Below are positions 8,749-18,024 of a stretch of DNA of 64,000 nt, piece by piece. Below the pieces are notes generated by a model. It saw only the letters and a list, made by a program, of their open reading frames with translations. It made no database searches and was not told the origin of the DNA. The DNA lies in contig NZ_CP101990.1 in the NCBI RefSeq assembly GCF_024508295.1, positions 3,069,794 through 3,133,793 on the forward strand, written 5' to 3'. Source of the DNA: Aeromicrobium duanguangcaii. Lineage in GTDB: Bacteria > Actinomycetota > Actinomycetes > Propionibacteriales > Nocardioidaceae. Position numbers and translations under genes: made by a program. Within the stretch, counting starts at the first letter, position 1; each line of letters starts with the position of its first letter.

Positions 8749-10413
8749 ATGTCCTTCACCCCTGACGTCATCGTCGTCGGCGCCGGCCTGGCCGGACTGG
8801 TCGCCACCCACGAGCTGGCACAGGCCGGCAAGCGGGTCCTGGTCGTCGAGCAGGAGAACCGCAACAACCTCGGCGGGCAGGCGTTCTGGTCGCTCGGCGG
8901 GCTGTTCTTCGTCGACAGTCCCGAGCAGCGCCGCACGGGCATCAAGGACTCCGCCGCGCTGGCGATGCAGGACTGGTTCGGCTCGGCCGCCTTCGACCGG
9001 CTCCAGGACGAGGACCTGTGGGCCCGCCGCTGGGCCAAGGCGTACGTGACCTGGGCGGCCGAGGGCAAGCGCGACTACCTGCGCCGACTGGGACACCGGG
9101 TCATGCCGATGGTGGGCTGGGCCGAGCGCGGCAGCGGATCGGCCACCGGCCACGGGAACTCCGTGCCCCGGTTCCACCTCACCTGGGGCACCGGGCCGCG
9201 GCTGGTCGACACCTTCGCCGAGCCGGTCCTGAAGGCCGAGACCGGTGGGCTGGTCCAGTTCGCGTTCCGGCACCAGGTCGACGACCTGATCGTCGAGAAG
9301 GGCGCGGTCGTCGGCATCCGCGGATCGGTGCTGGCGCCGGACGACTCCGAGCGCGGGGTGAAGTCGTCGCGCACCGTCGTGGGCGAGTTCGATCACCGCG
9401 CCGGCGCCGTCGTGGTCACCTCGGGCGGCATCGGCCACAACCACGCGCTGATGCGCGCCAACTGGCCCACCGAGCGCCTCGGCGAGGCGCCCGACCACCT
9501 GATCTCGGGCGTCCCGGCGCACGTCGACGGCCGGATGCTCCAGATCACCGAGCGCGCCGGCGGGCGCATCGTGAACCGCGACCGGCTCTGGTCGTACACC
9601 GAGGGCATCACCAACTGGGACCCGATCTGGCCCGACCACGGCATCCGGATCCTGCCCGGCCCCTCGTCGATGTGGTTCGACGCCAACGGCCAGCGACTGA
9701 CCGGCATGTCCGGGGTTCCCGGCGCGGACACGAACGGCGCCATGAAGCAGATCCTGGCGACCGGCCACGACTACTCGTGGTTCGTGCTGACGCAGTCGAT
9801 CATCGAGAAGGAGTTCGCCCTGTCGGGCTCGGAGCAGAACCCCGACCTCACCGGGCGCGACATCAAGTTCCTCATCAAGAGCCGACTGGCCAAGGGCGCG
9901 CCGGGTCCGGTCGAGAAGTTCAAGCAGCACGGCGTCGACTTCGTCGTGGCGCCGTCCCTGGACGACCTCGTCCTGGGGATGAACGAGATCGCCCGTGGGC
10001 CGAAACTCGACCCGACGCTCCTGGAGCGCCAGATCGTGGCGCGCGACCGCGAGTTCGACAACCCGTTCACCAAGGACGTCCAGGTCATGGCGATCCACAA
10101 CGCCCGCCGCTCGCGCATGGACAAGATCGTGCGCGTCGCCAAACCGCACCGGATCCTCGACCCGGCGCACGGTCCGCTCATCGCGGTGCGGCTGAACGTC
10201 CTGTCGCGCAAGACCCTCGGCGGACTGCAGACCAACCTCGAGTCGCAGGTGCTCGGCGAGGACGGACTGCCGGTGCCGGGCCTGTACGCGGCAGGCGAGG
10301 TCGCCGGGTTCGGCGGCGGCGGCGTCCACGGGTACAACGCGCTCGAGGGGACCTTCCTGGGTGGCTGCATCTTCTCGGGCCGGGCCGCCGGCCGAGCCCT
10401 GGCGCGGAGCTGA
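8749..10413 (+). CDS. FAD-binding dehydrogenase (KstD-related, Rv0785-like)
   Basis: A 554-residue flavoprotein. It starts with PDVIVVGAGLAGLVATHELA (dinucleotide-binding fold, GxGxxG at 11-16), then NLGGQAFWSLGGLFFVDSPEQRR, characteristic of the FAD-binding dehydrogenase group related to fumarate reductase and 3-ketosteroid dehydrogenases. The C-terminus reads GGLQTN...GLYAAGEVAGFGGGGVHGYNALEGTFLGGCIFSGR, the second FAD contact. The substrate is not known. ATG 8749 is chosen because the Rossmann strand begins six residues later. Confidence 0.87.
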   Translation: MSFTPDVIVVGAGLAGLVATHELAQAGKRVLVVEQENRNNLGGQAFWSLGGLFFVDSPEQRRTGIKDSAALAMQDWFGSAAFDRLQDEDLWARRWAKAYVTWAAEGKRDYLRRLGHRVMPMVGWAERGSGSATGHGNSVPRFHLTWGTGPRLVDTFAEPVLKAETGGLVQFAFRHQVDDLIVEKGAVVGIRGSVLAPDDSERGVKSSRTVVGEFDHRAGAVVVTSGGIGHNHALMRANWPTERLGEAPDHLISGVPAHVDGRMLQITERAGGRIVNRDRLWSYTEGITNWDPIWPDHGIRILPGPSSMWFDANGQRLTGMSGVPGADTNGAMKQILATGHDYSWFVLTQSIIEKEFALSGSEQNPDLTGRDIKFLIKSRLAKGAPGPVEKFKQHGVDFVVAPSLDDLVLGMNEIARGPKLDPTLLERQIVARDREFDNPFTKDVQVMAIHNARRSRMDKIVRVAKPHRILDPAHGPLIAVRLNVLSRKTLGGLQTNLESQVLGEDGLPVPGLYAAGEVAGFGGGGVHGYNALEGTFLGGCIFSGRAAGRALARS

Positions 10414-10492
10414 GCGGAGCACTCGCGACACACCCCCCTCCCATGTCAACCTGTCCGGAAGAGAGTCATCGCGACCGGACCGGGGGGTGTCG

Positions 10493-11482
10493 ATGAGCGT
10501 ACGAGCGATCTCACGCGGGATCGGCCTCGTGGGCGTTGCCCTGCTGGTCCTCGCGACGACTGCCCTGGCCGGGACCCCGTCCGCCGTCGCCGACGAACCG
10601 CAGCTGTCGAGCATCACGGCGGCCGAGATGGACGTCGCGCCGGGAACGCCGGCGTGCTTCCCCGGCGCGAACCCCGGTGAGACAGAGCTGCTGACCTGCG
10701 AATACGGCGACCGTGGCCCGCGGCTGCTGCTCGTCGGCGACTCGCACATGCGGGCCCTGTCGCCGGCGTTCCGGCGGCTGGCCGAGGAGGGGAAGATCCG
10801 GGTCACGCTGCTCACCCGCTCGCGTTGTGGCTGGACGACCCGCAAGCTCGAGCACGACCTGCCCTGGGTCGCTGACGAGTGCGAGACGTGGCGGGCCCAG
10901 GTGCAGCGCTACATCCGCGACCAGAAGGACCTGCGCGCCATCATCACGAACCATCGGGCCCGATGGATGGAGGGCACCGAGGCGCAGCGTGGTCCCGACA
11001 CCGTGAAGGCGTGGCGGGTCGCGCTCGATCGGAAGATCCCCGTGATCGCCGTGTCGGGCGCGCCGCACTGGCCGTCCACGCCGCCGGACTGCTTGCGCAA
11101 GAACCCCACGCCGGAGCAATGGAAGGACTGCACCGCACCCGCGCGCGAGGTGATGTCGTTCGACTGGACCGTCCCTGCGGTCGTCCTGGCCCGTCGGACG
11201 TACGGCCCGAACGCGGCGTTCCGCCTCGACATGCGCGACGTGTACTGCCCCGGCGGGGTGTGCCGGACGGTGACGCCGAAGGGCCAGATCATGTACCGCG
11301 ACGAGCAACACCTCGGCGCCACCTACGCCCGCTCGCTCGCGCCGGAGTTCGAGAAGCGGCTCCGCGCCACGGGCGTCGTCTTCGACCCACCGCGCGAGTC
11401 CGGGGCGGCGATCCTGGCCCACCTGATCGGCGTGCTCAGCGCCATCGTCGTGCGCTCGGCCGTGGCGATCGCCGTCGTGTGA
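10493..11482 (+). CDS. Secreted SGNH-domain protein (acyltransferase-associated type)
   Basis: A 329-residue exported protein. Residues 1-33 form a signal peptide (hydrophobic core about 11-27, probable cleavage after AVA). The mature part has GDSH at 82-85 and Asp270/His273 in YRDEQHL, matching the SGNH domain normally fused to acyltransferase-3 (OafA-type) membrane proteins. Here it stands alone. Four cysteines in the mature part could form disulfides. The last about 26 residues are hydrophobic and could anchor it. A likely role is O-acyl transfer or ester hydrolysis on cell-surface glycans. A GGGGGGTG stretch precedes the ATG. A broken paralogue lies at 15194-16083. Confidence 0.8.
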   Translation: MSVRAISRGIGLVGVALLVLATTALAGTPSAVADEPQLSSITAAEMDVAPGTPACFPGANPGETELLTCEYGDRGPRLLLVGDSHMRALSPAFRRLAEEGKIRVTLLTRSRCGWTTRKLEHDLPWVADECETWRAQVQRYIRDQKDLRAIITNHRARWMEGTEAQRGPDTVKAWRVALDRKIPVIAVSGAPHWPSTPPDCLRKNPTPEQWKDCTAPAREVMSFDWTVPAVVLARRTYGPNAAFRLDMRDVYCPGGVCRTVTPKGQIMYRDEQHLGATYARSLAPEFEKRLRATGVVFDPPRESGAAILAHLIGVLSAIVVRSAVAIAVV

Positions 11483-11488
11483 GCAGCA

Positions 11489-12706
11489 TCAGGCGATGAG
11501 CTGACCGAGGGCCGCGGCGGCCAGGACCGCCGCCCACACGGGAATGCGACCCCACCATTGCGAGGCGAACGCGGCCACCGCGATCACCGCCGTGCCGACC
11601 GAGACGATGCCCTGCGTGATGACGGGGTCGTAGAGCGCCGCGGCGAGGATTCCGACGACCGCAGCGTTGACCCCCATCACGACGCGCCGTGCGGTCGGGG
11701 CCTCGCGCAGCCGGTCCCAGAACGGCAGCACACCCACGACCAGAAGGCCCGCGGGCAGGAACACCGCGACGAGGGCGATCGTCGCACCCAGCACCCCGTT
11801 CGGGCCGGACTCCATGCTGGCGCCGAGGTAGGCGCTGAAGGTGAACAGCGGACCGGGCACCGCCTGGGCCGCGCCGTATCCGGCCAGGAAGGTGTCGGGG
11901 TCGACCAGCCCGGCCTCGACGGTCTGGGCTTGCAGCAACGGCAGGACGACATGGCCGCCGCCGAACACGAGCGCGCCCGTGCGGTAGAAGATGTCCGCCA
12001 GGCGCAGGGTCGGGTCCTCGGTGACCGCGGCCAGCACCGGGAGCGCGACGAGCAGGGAACCGAACGCCACGAGGGCAGCGATCGCGGCGCGCCGTGACAC
12101 GTACGCCAGACCGCGTACCGCCGGGGCCTCCTCGGCGCGCAGCCACAGCCAGCCCGCGAGTGCCCCGAGCACGATCACGCCGATCTGGATCCCGGGACCG
12201 GCCACGAGCAGGATGCAGGCGGCGCCGGCGGCGGCGATCACCAGTCGCTTGAGGTCGGGCGTCAGGGTGCGGGCCATCGACAGGACGGCCTGGGCGACCA
12301 CGGCCACCGCGGCGGCCTTGACCCCGTGCAGCCACCCGGCGCCCGCGGGATCGCCGAACGCGGCCACCCCGTACGCGAAGGCCACCAGCACGACGGCCGA
12401 CGGCAGGGTGAAGGCGATCCACGCCGCCAGCAGGCCGCCGGCCCCGGCGCGCCGCAGCCCCAGGACCATGCCGACCTGGCTCGACCCGGGCCCGGGCAGG
12501 AACTGGCACAGCGCGACCAGGTCGGCATAGGCCTCGTCGGTCAGCCAGCGGCGGCGCTCGACGAACGCCTCGCGGAAGTACGCCAGATGGGCGACAGGGC
12601 CGCCGAACGAGGTCAGTCCCAGCCGCAGGAACACCCAGAACACCTCGGCCACCGAGCCGGGGTGCCGGCGCTCGGCGGCGGCGCGAGAAGTCATCGGCCC
12701 CATCAT
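11489..12706 (-). CDS. chrA: Chromate transporter, ChrA family
   Basis: A 405-residue membrane protein built from two homologous CHR domains. The first has SFGGPVAHLAYF near residue 34 and QFLPGPGSSQVGMVLG near 67; the second repeats the pattern with VFGGGHVVLPLL and AQAVPGPLFTFSAYLG. About ten hydrophobic segments are visible. The family exports chromate by proton-linked or similar transport; natural substrates may include other oxyanions. No chromate regulator (ChrB) lies next to it. Two adjacent ATG codons at 12706 and 12703 and one at 12694 are possible starts; none has a strong ribosome-binding site. Confidence 0.9.
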   Translation of the reverse strand: MMGPMTSRAAAERRHPGSVAEVFWVFLRLGLTSFGGPVAHLAYFREAFVERRRWLTDEAYADLVALCQFLPGPGSSQVGMVLGLRRAGAGGLLAAWIAFTLPSAVVLVAFAYGVAAFGDPAGAGWLHGVKAAAVAVVAQAVLSMARTLTPDLKRLVIAAAGAACILLVAGPGIQIGVIVLGALAGWLWLRAEEAPAVRGLAYVSRRAAIAALVAFGSLLVALPVLAAVTEDPTLRLADIFYRTGALVFGGGHVVLPLLQAQTVEAGLVDPDTFLAGYGAAQAVPGPLFTFSAYLGASMESGPNGVLGATIALVAVFLPAGLLVVGVLPFWDRLREAPTARRVVMGVNAAVVGILAAALYDPVITQGIVSVGTAVIAVAAFASQWWGRIPVWAAVLAAAALGQLIA

Positions 12707-12740
12707 CGCCGCAGCAGCGCCGCGGGGCGATCCGATGACG

Positions 12741-13373
12741 TCAGGTGGCGATCGGTGTCGCCGTCACCACGATGTTCGAGTCGTAGTGCCCCAGGTGGTA
12801 CCAACCACACGTGACCATCGCGAGCCGACTCGTGCCGGTCTGGCTGAAGATCTTCGGCGCGTTCTCACGCAGCTCCTGCTGGGAGTACTCGGCGACGTCG
12901 TCGACGCAGTAGCGCACCGTGCCCGCCGCGGTCCGGATCGTGACCGTGTCACCGCGCTCCAGCTTGCCGAGGTCGTCGAACGCCCCGCCGCCTTCGTGCA
13001 CGGTGTGGGCGGTGAGCACCACCGCGCCTCGGGTGCTGCCGGGCAGGGCGCCCTCGGCCCACCAGCCGACTTGAGTGAAGTCGGCCGGTGGCTCCAGCAC
13101 GTCTCCCTCGTTCAGGGTGAGGGGGATGACGGTGGCGTCCACGTCGATCGCGGGGATCCTCAGTCGCGACGGCTGTCCCTCGGCCGGATCGGGGGTGGCT
13201 TCGACCAACGGACTCGGGGACGCGGTCGACGGTGACTCGCTCTGCCGCGCCGTCCTGTCACCGACCGCGCAGGAGACCAGTCCTGACGTCGAGACGGCCA
13301 GCGCCAGTGCGGCCATCACCGAGAGGCCCCGGCGCGTTCGCGCCGGGGCCTCGGTGGAATGCGAGCGCTTCAT
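12741..13373 (-). CDS. Class F-like sortase, atypical (no canonical Arg)
   Basis: A 210-residue exported protein. Residues 16-36 are hydrophobic and end in GLVSC, so it could be a lipoprotein or signal-anchored. The sortase domain shows LRIPAIDVDATV (71-82), His123 in TAHTVHEGGG and Cys189 in MVTCGWY. In class E/F sortases a YRDN-like motif with the catalytic Arg follows the Cys; here the stretch is HYDSN (196-200), with Asp198 at the expected Arg place. It starts one base after the stop of the Pro/Thr-rich surface protein, with GAAGGGTGAC as ribosome-binding site, so the two are an operon and the neighbour is the likely substrate. Confidence 0.8.
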   Translation of the reverse strand: MKRSHSTEAPARTRRGLSVMAALALAVSTSGLVSCAVGDRTARQSESPSTASPSPLVEATPDPAEGQPSRLRIPAIDVDATVIPLTLNEGDVLEPPADFTQVGWWAEGALPGSTRGAVVLTAHTVHEGGGAFDDLGKLERGDTVTIRTAAGTVRYCVDDVAEYSQQELRENAPKIFSQTGTSRLAMVTCGWYHLGHYDSNIVVTATPIAT

Positions 13374-13374
13374 G

Positions 13375-14256
13375 TCACCCTTCGAAGCGACGCACGCCCA
13401 GGAGCACGCCACCGGAGCTCAGTACCAGCGCGGTGCCACCACCCATGAGGCCGGAGCCCCACCGGCTCGCGCTGTCGCTCACTCCGGCGTCGACAGCGCG
13501 GGGCACGCCGTGAGCGCGGACCTCGTCCTTGCTCTTGCTCTTGGTGCCGTCGTTGCTGTCGTCACTGCCACCGGAGTCGTCGGGGCCCCTTGACTCGTCC
13601 TCACCGCTGATCTTCGGGTCGGTCGACGGGTCGGTACCAGGCTCGTCGCTCGGTTCGTCGGTGGGCGGCGTCGTCGGCTCGTCCGTCGGCTCCTCGGTGG
13701 GCGGCGTCGTCGGCTCCGTGGGCGGCGTCGTCGGCTCGGTGGGCGGCGTCGTCGGCTCCGTGGGCGGCGTCGTCGGCTCCGTGGGCGGCGTCGTCGGCTC
13801 CGTGGGCGGCGTCGTCGGCTCCGTGGGCGGCGTCGTCGGCTCCGTGGGCGGCGTCGTCGGCTCCGTGGTGGGCTCGGTCGTGTTGAAGCACCTGCCGGCC
13901 GCGACCTCCTCCGCCGACGCGTAGTAGTCCAGGCGCAGGTCGCCGGCCTTGTGGGCCATGCCGCGCCACGTGCCGTCGGTGGCCCACGTGACCTGGTGGT
14001 TGTGCTGCTTGTCGGTGCCCGTGATGTGGCCGTTGGCCTCGTCTTTGGGAACCGAGATGAAGACGTACGGGTTGGACTCAGAGGCCGTGCGATGGCACAC
14101 GCCCACCTTGCCCCCCGGCGGCTCGGCGTTGGCGGTGCTGCCGGTCGCGAACACTGCGGCACCACAGCCGAGTGTCACGACGCCCATCGTCGCCAGTCCT
14201 GTCGCCAGCCGCATCCACTTCTTCGCCGCACCCGGGTGCGGGTCGTGCTTGGTCAT
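13375..14256 (-). CDS. Pro/Thr-rich surface protein, probable sortase substrate
   Basis: A 293-residue secreted protein. Residues 1-44 are a signal peptide ending ANA. The mature N-terminus carries VGVCHRTASESNPYVFISV (52-70), a small domain with a CHRT motif found in actinobacterial surface proteins. A spacer of about eight PTTPPTE heptads follows, then an acidic, Ser/Asp/Lys-rich linker. The C-terminus has VPRAVDAG (251-258), a hydrophobic stretch GSGLMGGGTALVLSSGGVLL and a basic VRRFEG tail: the layout of a cell-wall sorting signal but without LPxTG. GGAGGA precedes the ATG. Probably attached to the cell wall by the downstream sortase. Confidence 0.8.
   Translation of the reverse strand: MTKHDPHPGAAKKWMRLATGLATMGVVTLGCGAAVFATGSTANAEPPGGKVGVCHRTASESNPYVFISVPKDEANGHITGTDKQHNHQVTWATDGTWRGMAHKAGDLRLDYYASAEEVAAGRCFNTTEPTTEPTTPPTEPTTPPTEPTTPPTEPTTPPTEPTTPPTEPTTPPTEPTTPPTEPTTPPTEEPTDEPTTPPTDEPSDEPGTDPSTDPKISGEDESRGPDDSGGSDDSNDGTKSKSKDEVRAHGVPRAVDAGVSDSASRWGSGLMGGGTALVLSSGGVLLGVRRFEG
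13694..13870 (-). repeat. 21-bp tandem repeat encoding PTTPPTE heptads
   Basis: About eight copies of a 21-base unit (plus-strand core GGCGGCGTCGTCGGCT) lie head to tail inside the surface-protein gene. Units are almost identical, differing mainly at one codon (TCC versus TCG on the plus strand), which suggests recent expansion by slippage or unequal crossing-over. A degenerate ninth unit lies at about 13660-13680. Confidence 0.9.
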
Positions 14257-14509
14257 CTTCCTCCTATCAGGGTTTCGAGCAGGAGGAACCTCACCCCCCT
14301 GGACCGTCCACGGTAGGTCGGCCACAGCCCTCAACCGAAGCCCTGCGGACGTGAGGATGGAAACAGTCCTGGGACGTGAAATCCCCTGGGATGCAAGTAA
14401 AAATGGAGGGGCGAGTTCCGATGGGTACCGGTGGCGACGGACCCTCCAGCGCCCGGGCCCGGTTCACCCATTCGGGGTTCGTCCGCCCGACTGACTGCCA
14501 CACTGCCGG
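14257..14509. other. Intergenic region between surface protein and unknown gene
   Basis: This 253-base stretch separates divergent genes. It has the GGAGGA ribosome-binding site of the surface-protein gene at its left end and a small palindrome ATCCC-CT-GGGAT at about 14382-14393. Promoters for both genes should lie here but no convincing -10/-35 pair was identified. No RNA gene was recognised. Confidence 0.5.
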
Positions 14510-15103
14510 GTGGCGCAGTCTCGGAGCAAGATCGTTCGCCGGCTCACCCGGGCCCAGCAGGAGCAGGCGCCGGTGACGGTGCGCCGCAATCGGCTCGACT
14601 GCCATAAGGACACCGGGTTCGTCCTGGCGCTGACCGACGACTGGGTCGTCCTGCACGCGCTGGATGGTGTCTACCTCGACGACGTGGTCCTGCTGCGGCT
14701 GGACCTGGTGACCAAGGTCGGGCCGGGGTGGGACGGCGCCGGCTTCGGGGAGTCCTACCTGCGCCGAGCCGTGGCCGGGAGCGGCGTGCCGCTCGAGAGC
14801 TTCGAGTGCCCGGCCGACGCGTCGGTCTCCGACCTCCTGCGGATCGTCGATCAACGGGCCCAGCTCGTCGGTGTCCACCTCGAGAGTCCCGACGGCGACT
14901 GGATCAACGTCGGCACGATCCATCGCATCGGCACGAAGCGGCTCGACCTGCAGTTCATCGGCCGCGACGGCGTGTGGGTCGACTTCGTCGAGGCGTGGAG
15001 ACTGCGCGACATCACCCGGATCGAGTTCGGCGGACGGTACATCGGCGCCCTCGAGCGCTTCGGCGACCCGATCCCGCCGGTCACGGAGCGCAGGAAGCGC
15101 TGA
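14510..15103 (+). CDS. Conserved hypothetical protein
   Basis: A 197-residue soluble protein with no signal peptide or membrane segment. It opens with a basic stretch (SRSKIVRRLTRAQQ) and then beta-rich sequence such as TGFVLALTDDWVVLHALDGVYLDDVVLLRLD and, in the second half, DWINVGTIHRIGTKRLDLQFIGRDGVWVDF, ending with DITRIEFGGRYIGALERFGDP. The repeated pattern suggests two related beta domains, possibly barrel-like. I do not recognise the family. The GTG at 14510 fits codon bias; no strong ribosome-binding site is seen, so it may be leaderless. Confidence 0.6.
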   Translation: MAQSRSKIVRRLTRAQQEQAPVTVRRNRLDCHKDTGFVLALTDDWVVLHALDGVYLDDVVLLRLDLVTKVGPGWDGAGFGESYLRRAVAGSGVPLESFECPADASVSDLLRIVDQRAQLVGVHLESPDGDWINVGTIHRIGTKRLDLQFIGRDGVWVDFVEAWRLRDITRIEFGGRYIGALERFGDPIPPVTERRKR

Positions 15104-15193
15104 CGGCGGGGACGGCCGCCGGGCGGATCCCTCGACACCGCTCCGTTCGACCGGCATCTTGGCAGGAAGATCCGACCCGACCCGGAGGTGCCG

Positions 15194-16083
15194 ATGCCTG
15201 CCGCCCGACTCGTCCGTCGCGCAACCGGTGCCGCGCTGGTCGTGCTGCTGGGATCGGCCCTGCCGGCGGTCGCGGAGAAGCCCCGGCTGTCGAGCATCGC
15301 GGCCGCCGAGTCGGACGTCGCCCCGGGAACGAGGGCGTGCTTCAACGGCTCCCGTCCGGGCCAGACGAGGGTGCTGACCTGCCACTACGGGCGCAAGGGC
15401 CCGCGCCTGCTCGTGATCGGGGACTCGCACATGCGCGCCCTGTCGCCGCCTTCCGGCGGCTGGCCGACCAAGGGAAGATCCGCGTCACGCTGATCATCCG
15501 CTCGCGTTGCGGGTGGTCGTCGCGGGTGGTCAAGAACGACACGAAGTGAATCCGCGACGACTGCCAGGCCTGGCGGAAGAACGTGGAGCGCTACATCCGC
15601 AAGCAGCGGAACGTGCGGGCGATCGTCACCCACCACCGCGCCTCGACGATGGCCGGCACCTACGCCCAGCGCGGACCGGACACGGTGAAGTCGTGGCGCG
15701 TGGCGCTGAAGCGCCGGATCCCCGTCATCGCGCTGGCCGGCGCGGCCAACTGGAAGTCGGCGGGTCCCTCGCCCACCCAGTGCCTGCGCAAGAACCGCGC
15801 CCCGCGGCAGTGGAAGAACTGCTCGGCAGCCGAGCAGAAAGTGATCCCGTTCGACTGGTCCGTGCCCTCGGTGAAGCTGGCACGGAAGCAGTACGGCCGG
15901 CGCGCGGCGTTCCGCATCAACCTGCGCGCCGAGCACTGTCCGAAGCGGGTGTGTCGGGTGGTCACGCCGAGGGGCCAGATCATGTACCGCGACCACCAGC
16001 ACCTCACGGCCACCTACGCCCGCTCGCTCACGCCGCTGATCGAGAGGCAGCTGCGAGCCACCGGGGTGGTCTTCGGGCCCTAG
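15194..16083 (+). pseudogene. Decayed paralogue of the secreted SGNH protein
   Basis: The product would closely match the protein at 10493-11482, including the signal peptide, LSSIAAAE, GDSHMRALS and YRDHQHL. Two lesions break it. A one-base deletion near 15449 shifts the frame inside the LSPAFRRLA region, ending at a TGA at 15491. After restoring the frame, a TGA at 15547-15549 stands where the intact copy has Trp125 (TGG to TGA). Downstream sequence stays in that frame to the TAG at 16081-16083 and still has good codon bias, so decay is recent. It lacks the hydrophobic C-terminal tail of the intact copy. A GGAGG precedes the ATG. Confidence 0.85.
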
Positions 16084-16090
16084 ACGACGA

Positions 16091-16116
16091 CTGGTGAGTC
16101 ACTGGTGACTCACCAG
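16091..16116. terminator. Hairpin between convergent SGNH pseudogene and dnaB
   Basis: CTGGTGAGTCA and TGACTCACCAG form a perfect 11-base-pair stem with a four-base loop just after the pseudogene stop. No T-tract follows, which is usual in actinobacteria. Confidence 0.6.
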
Positions 16117-16137
16117 CGTCCGAACCTGTCGGGGAGC

Positions 16138-16158
16138 ACCGAGTCATGCCGACTCGGT
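16138..16158. terminator. Second hairpin downstream of dnaB
   Basis: ACCGAGTC and GACTCGGT form a perfect 8-base-pair stem with a five-base loop, 60 bases beyond the dnaB stop. It may end dnaB transcription. Confidence 0.5.
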
Positions 16159-16218
16159 TGCCTTGTCGTTGGAGACGACGGGGACGTGCTCGCGACGGAA
16201 TGCCGGTCGGCCGAAAGA

Positions 16219-17631
<1,413 letters not shown>

Positions 17632-17774
17632 GGCACTCCTCGACGTGATCGGCAGCTGGATTTGAAACTACGTGCAGGGGTCCGACAGAACCGCCTTCCC
17701 CTCGGTTCAGATGGATCCCTCCTGTGACCATACGGGCCGCCGGGACCGGGGGCGAGATAGTCGTGCACACCCGG

Positions 17775-17988
17775 TGTGGAGAAGCTCGGCAAACCTGTGG
17801 AAAACGCCGGTCGCGCGTGTGCACAGCCGGTGGACCACTCTGTGGACAAGCGAGTGTGGCGCAGGTCACAGGAGGGTCTGACCTGCGCAAACGTAAGTCA
17901 CAAGGTGTGGAGCGGTGATAGTCGGGTGTGACTTTCGCCGATGGGGTTATCCACGGGCGTGTCGCAAGCGATCGCCGACTTATCGACA
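17775..17988. promoter_or_regulatory. Cluster of DnaA-box-like sequences upstream of dnaB
   Basis: This is part of a 393-base non-coding stretch (17632-18024). TGTGGACAA at 17841-17849 is the exact complement of TTGTCCACA, the preferred Streptomyces DnaA box. One-mismatch relatives of TTATCCACA are TGTGGAGAA (17775-17783), TGTGGAAAA (17796-17804), TTATCCACG (17947-17955) and TTATCGACA (17980-17988). The first three face one way, the last two the other. DnaA may regulate dnaB or bind here for other reasons. Nothing else was recognised in the stretch. Confidence 0.55.
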
Positions 17989-18024
17989 AATTCACCTCAC
18001 TGGTCACAGGGGTATCGTCGCCCC

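Noticed and set aside
10431..10492. C-rich and G-rich inverted repeat before the SGNH gene
   Set aside because: The G-rich arm is the ribosome-binding region, and the arms do not pair without inserted bases, so it is probably coincidental.
13694..13870. Possible CRISPR array
   Set aside because: The units are 21-base head-to-tail repeats without spacers, and they encode PTTPPTE heptads in frame.
15440..15460. The frameshift in the second SGNH copy as a sequencing error
   Set aside because: A separate nonsense change (Trp codon to TGA at 15547-15549) breaks the same gene, so pseudogenisation is the simpler reading; the deletion itself still merits a read check.
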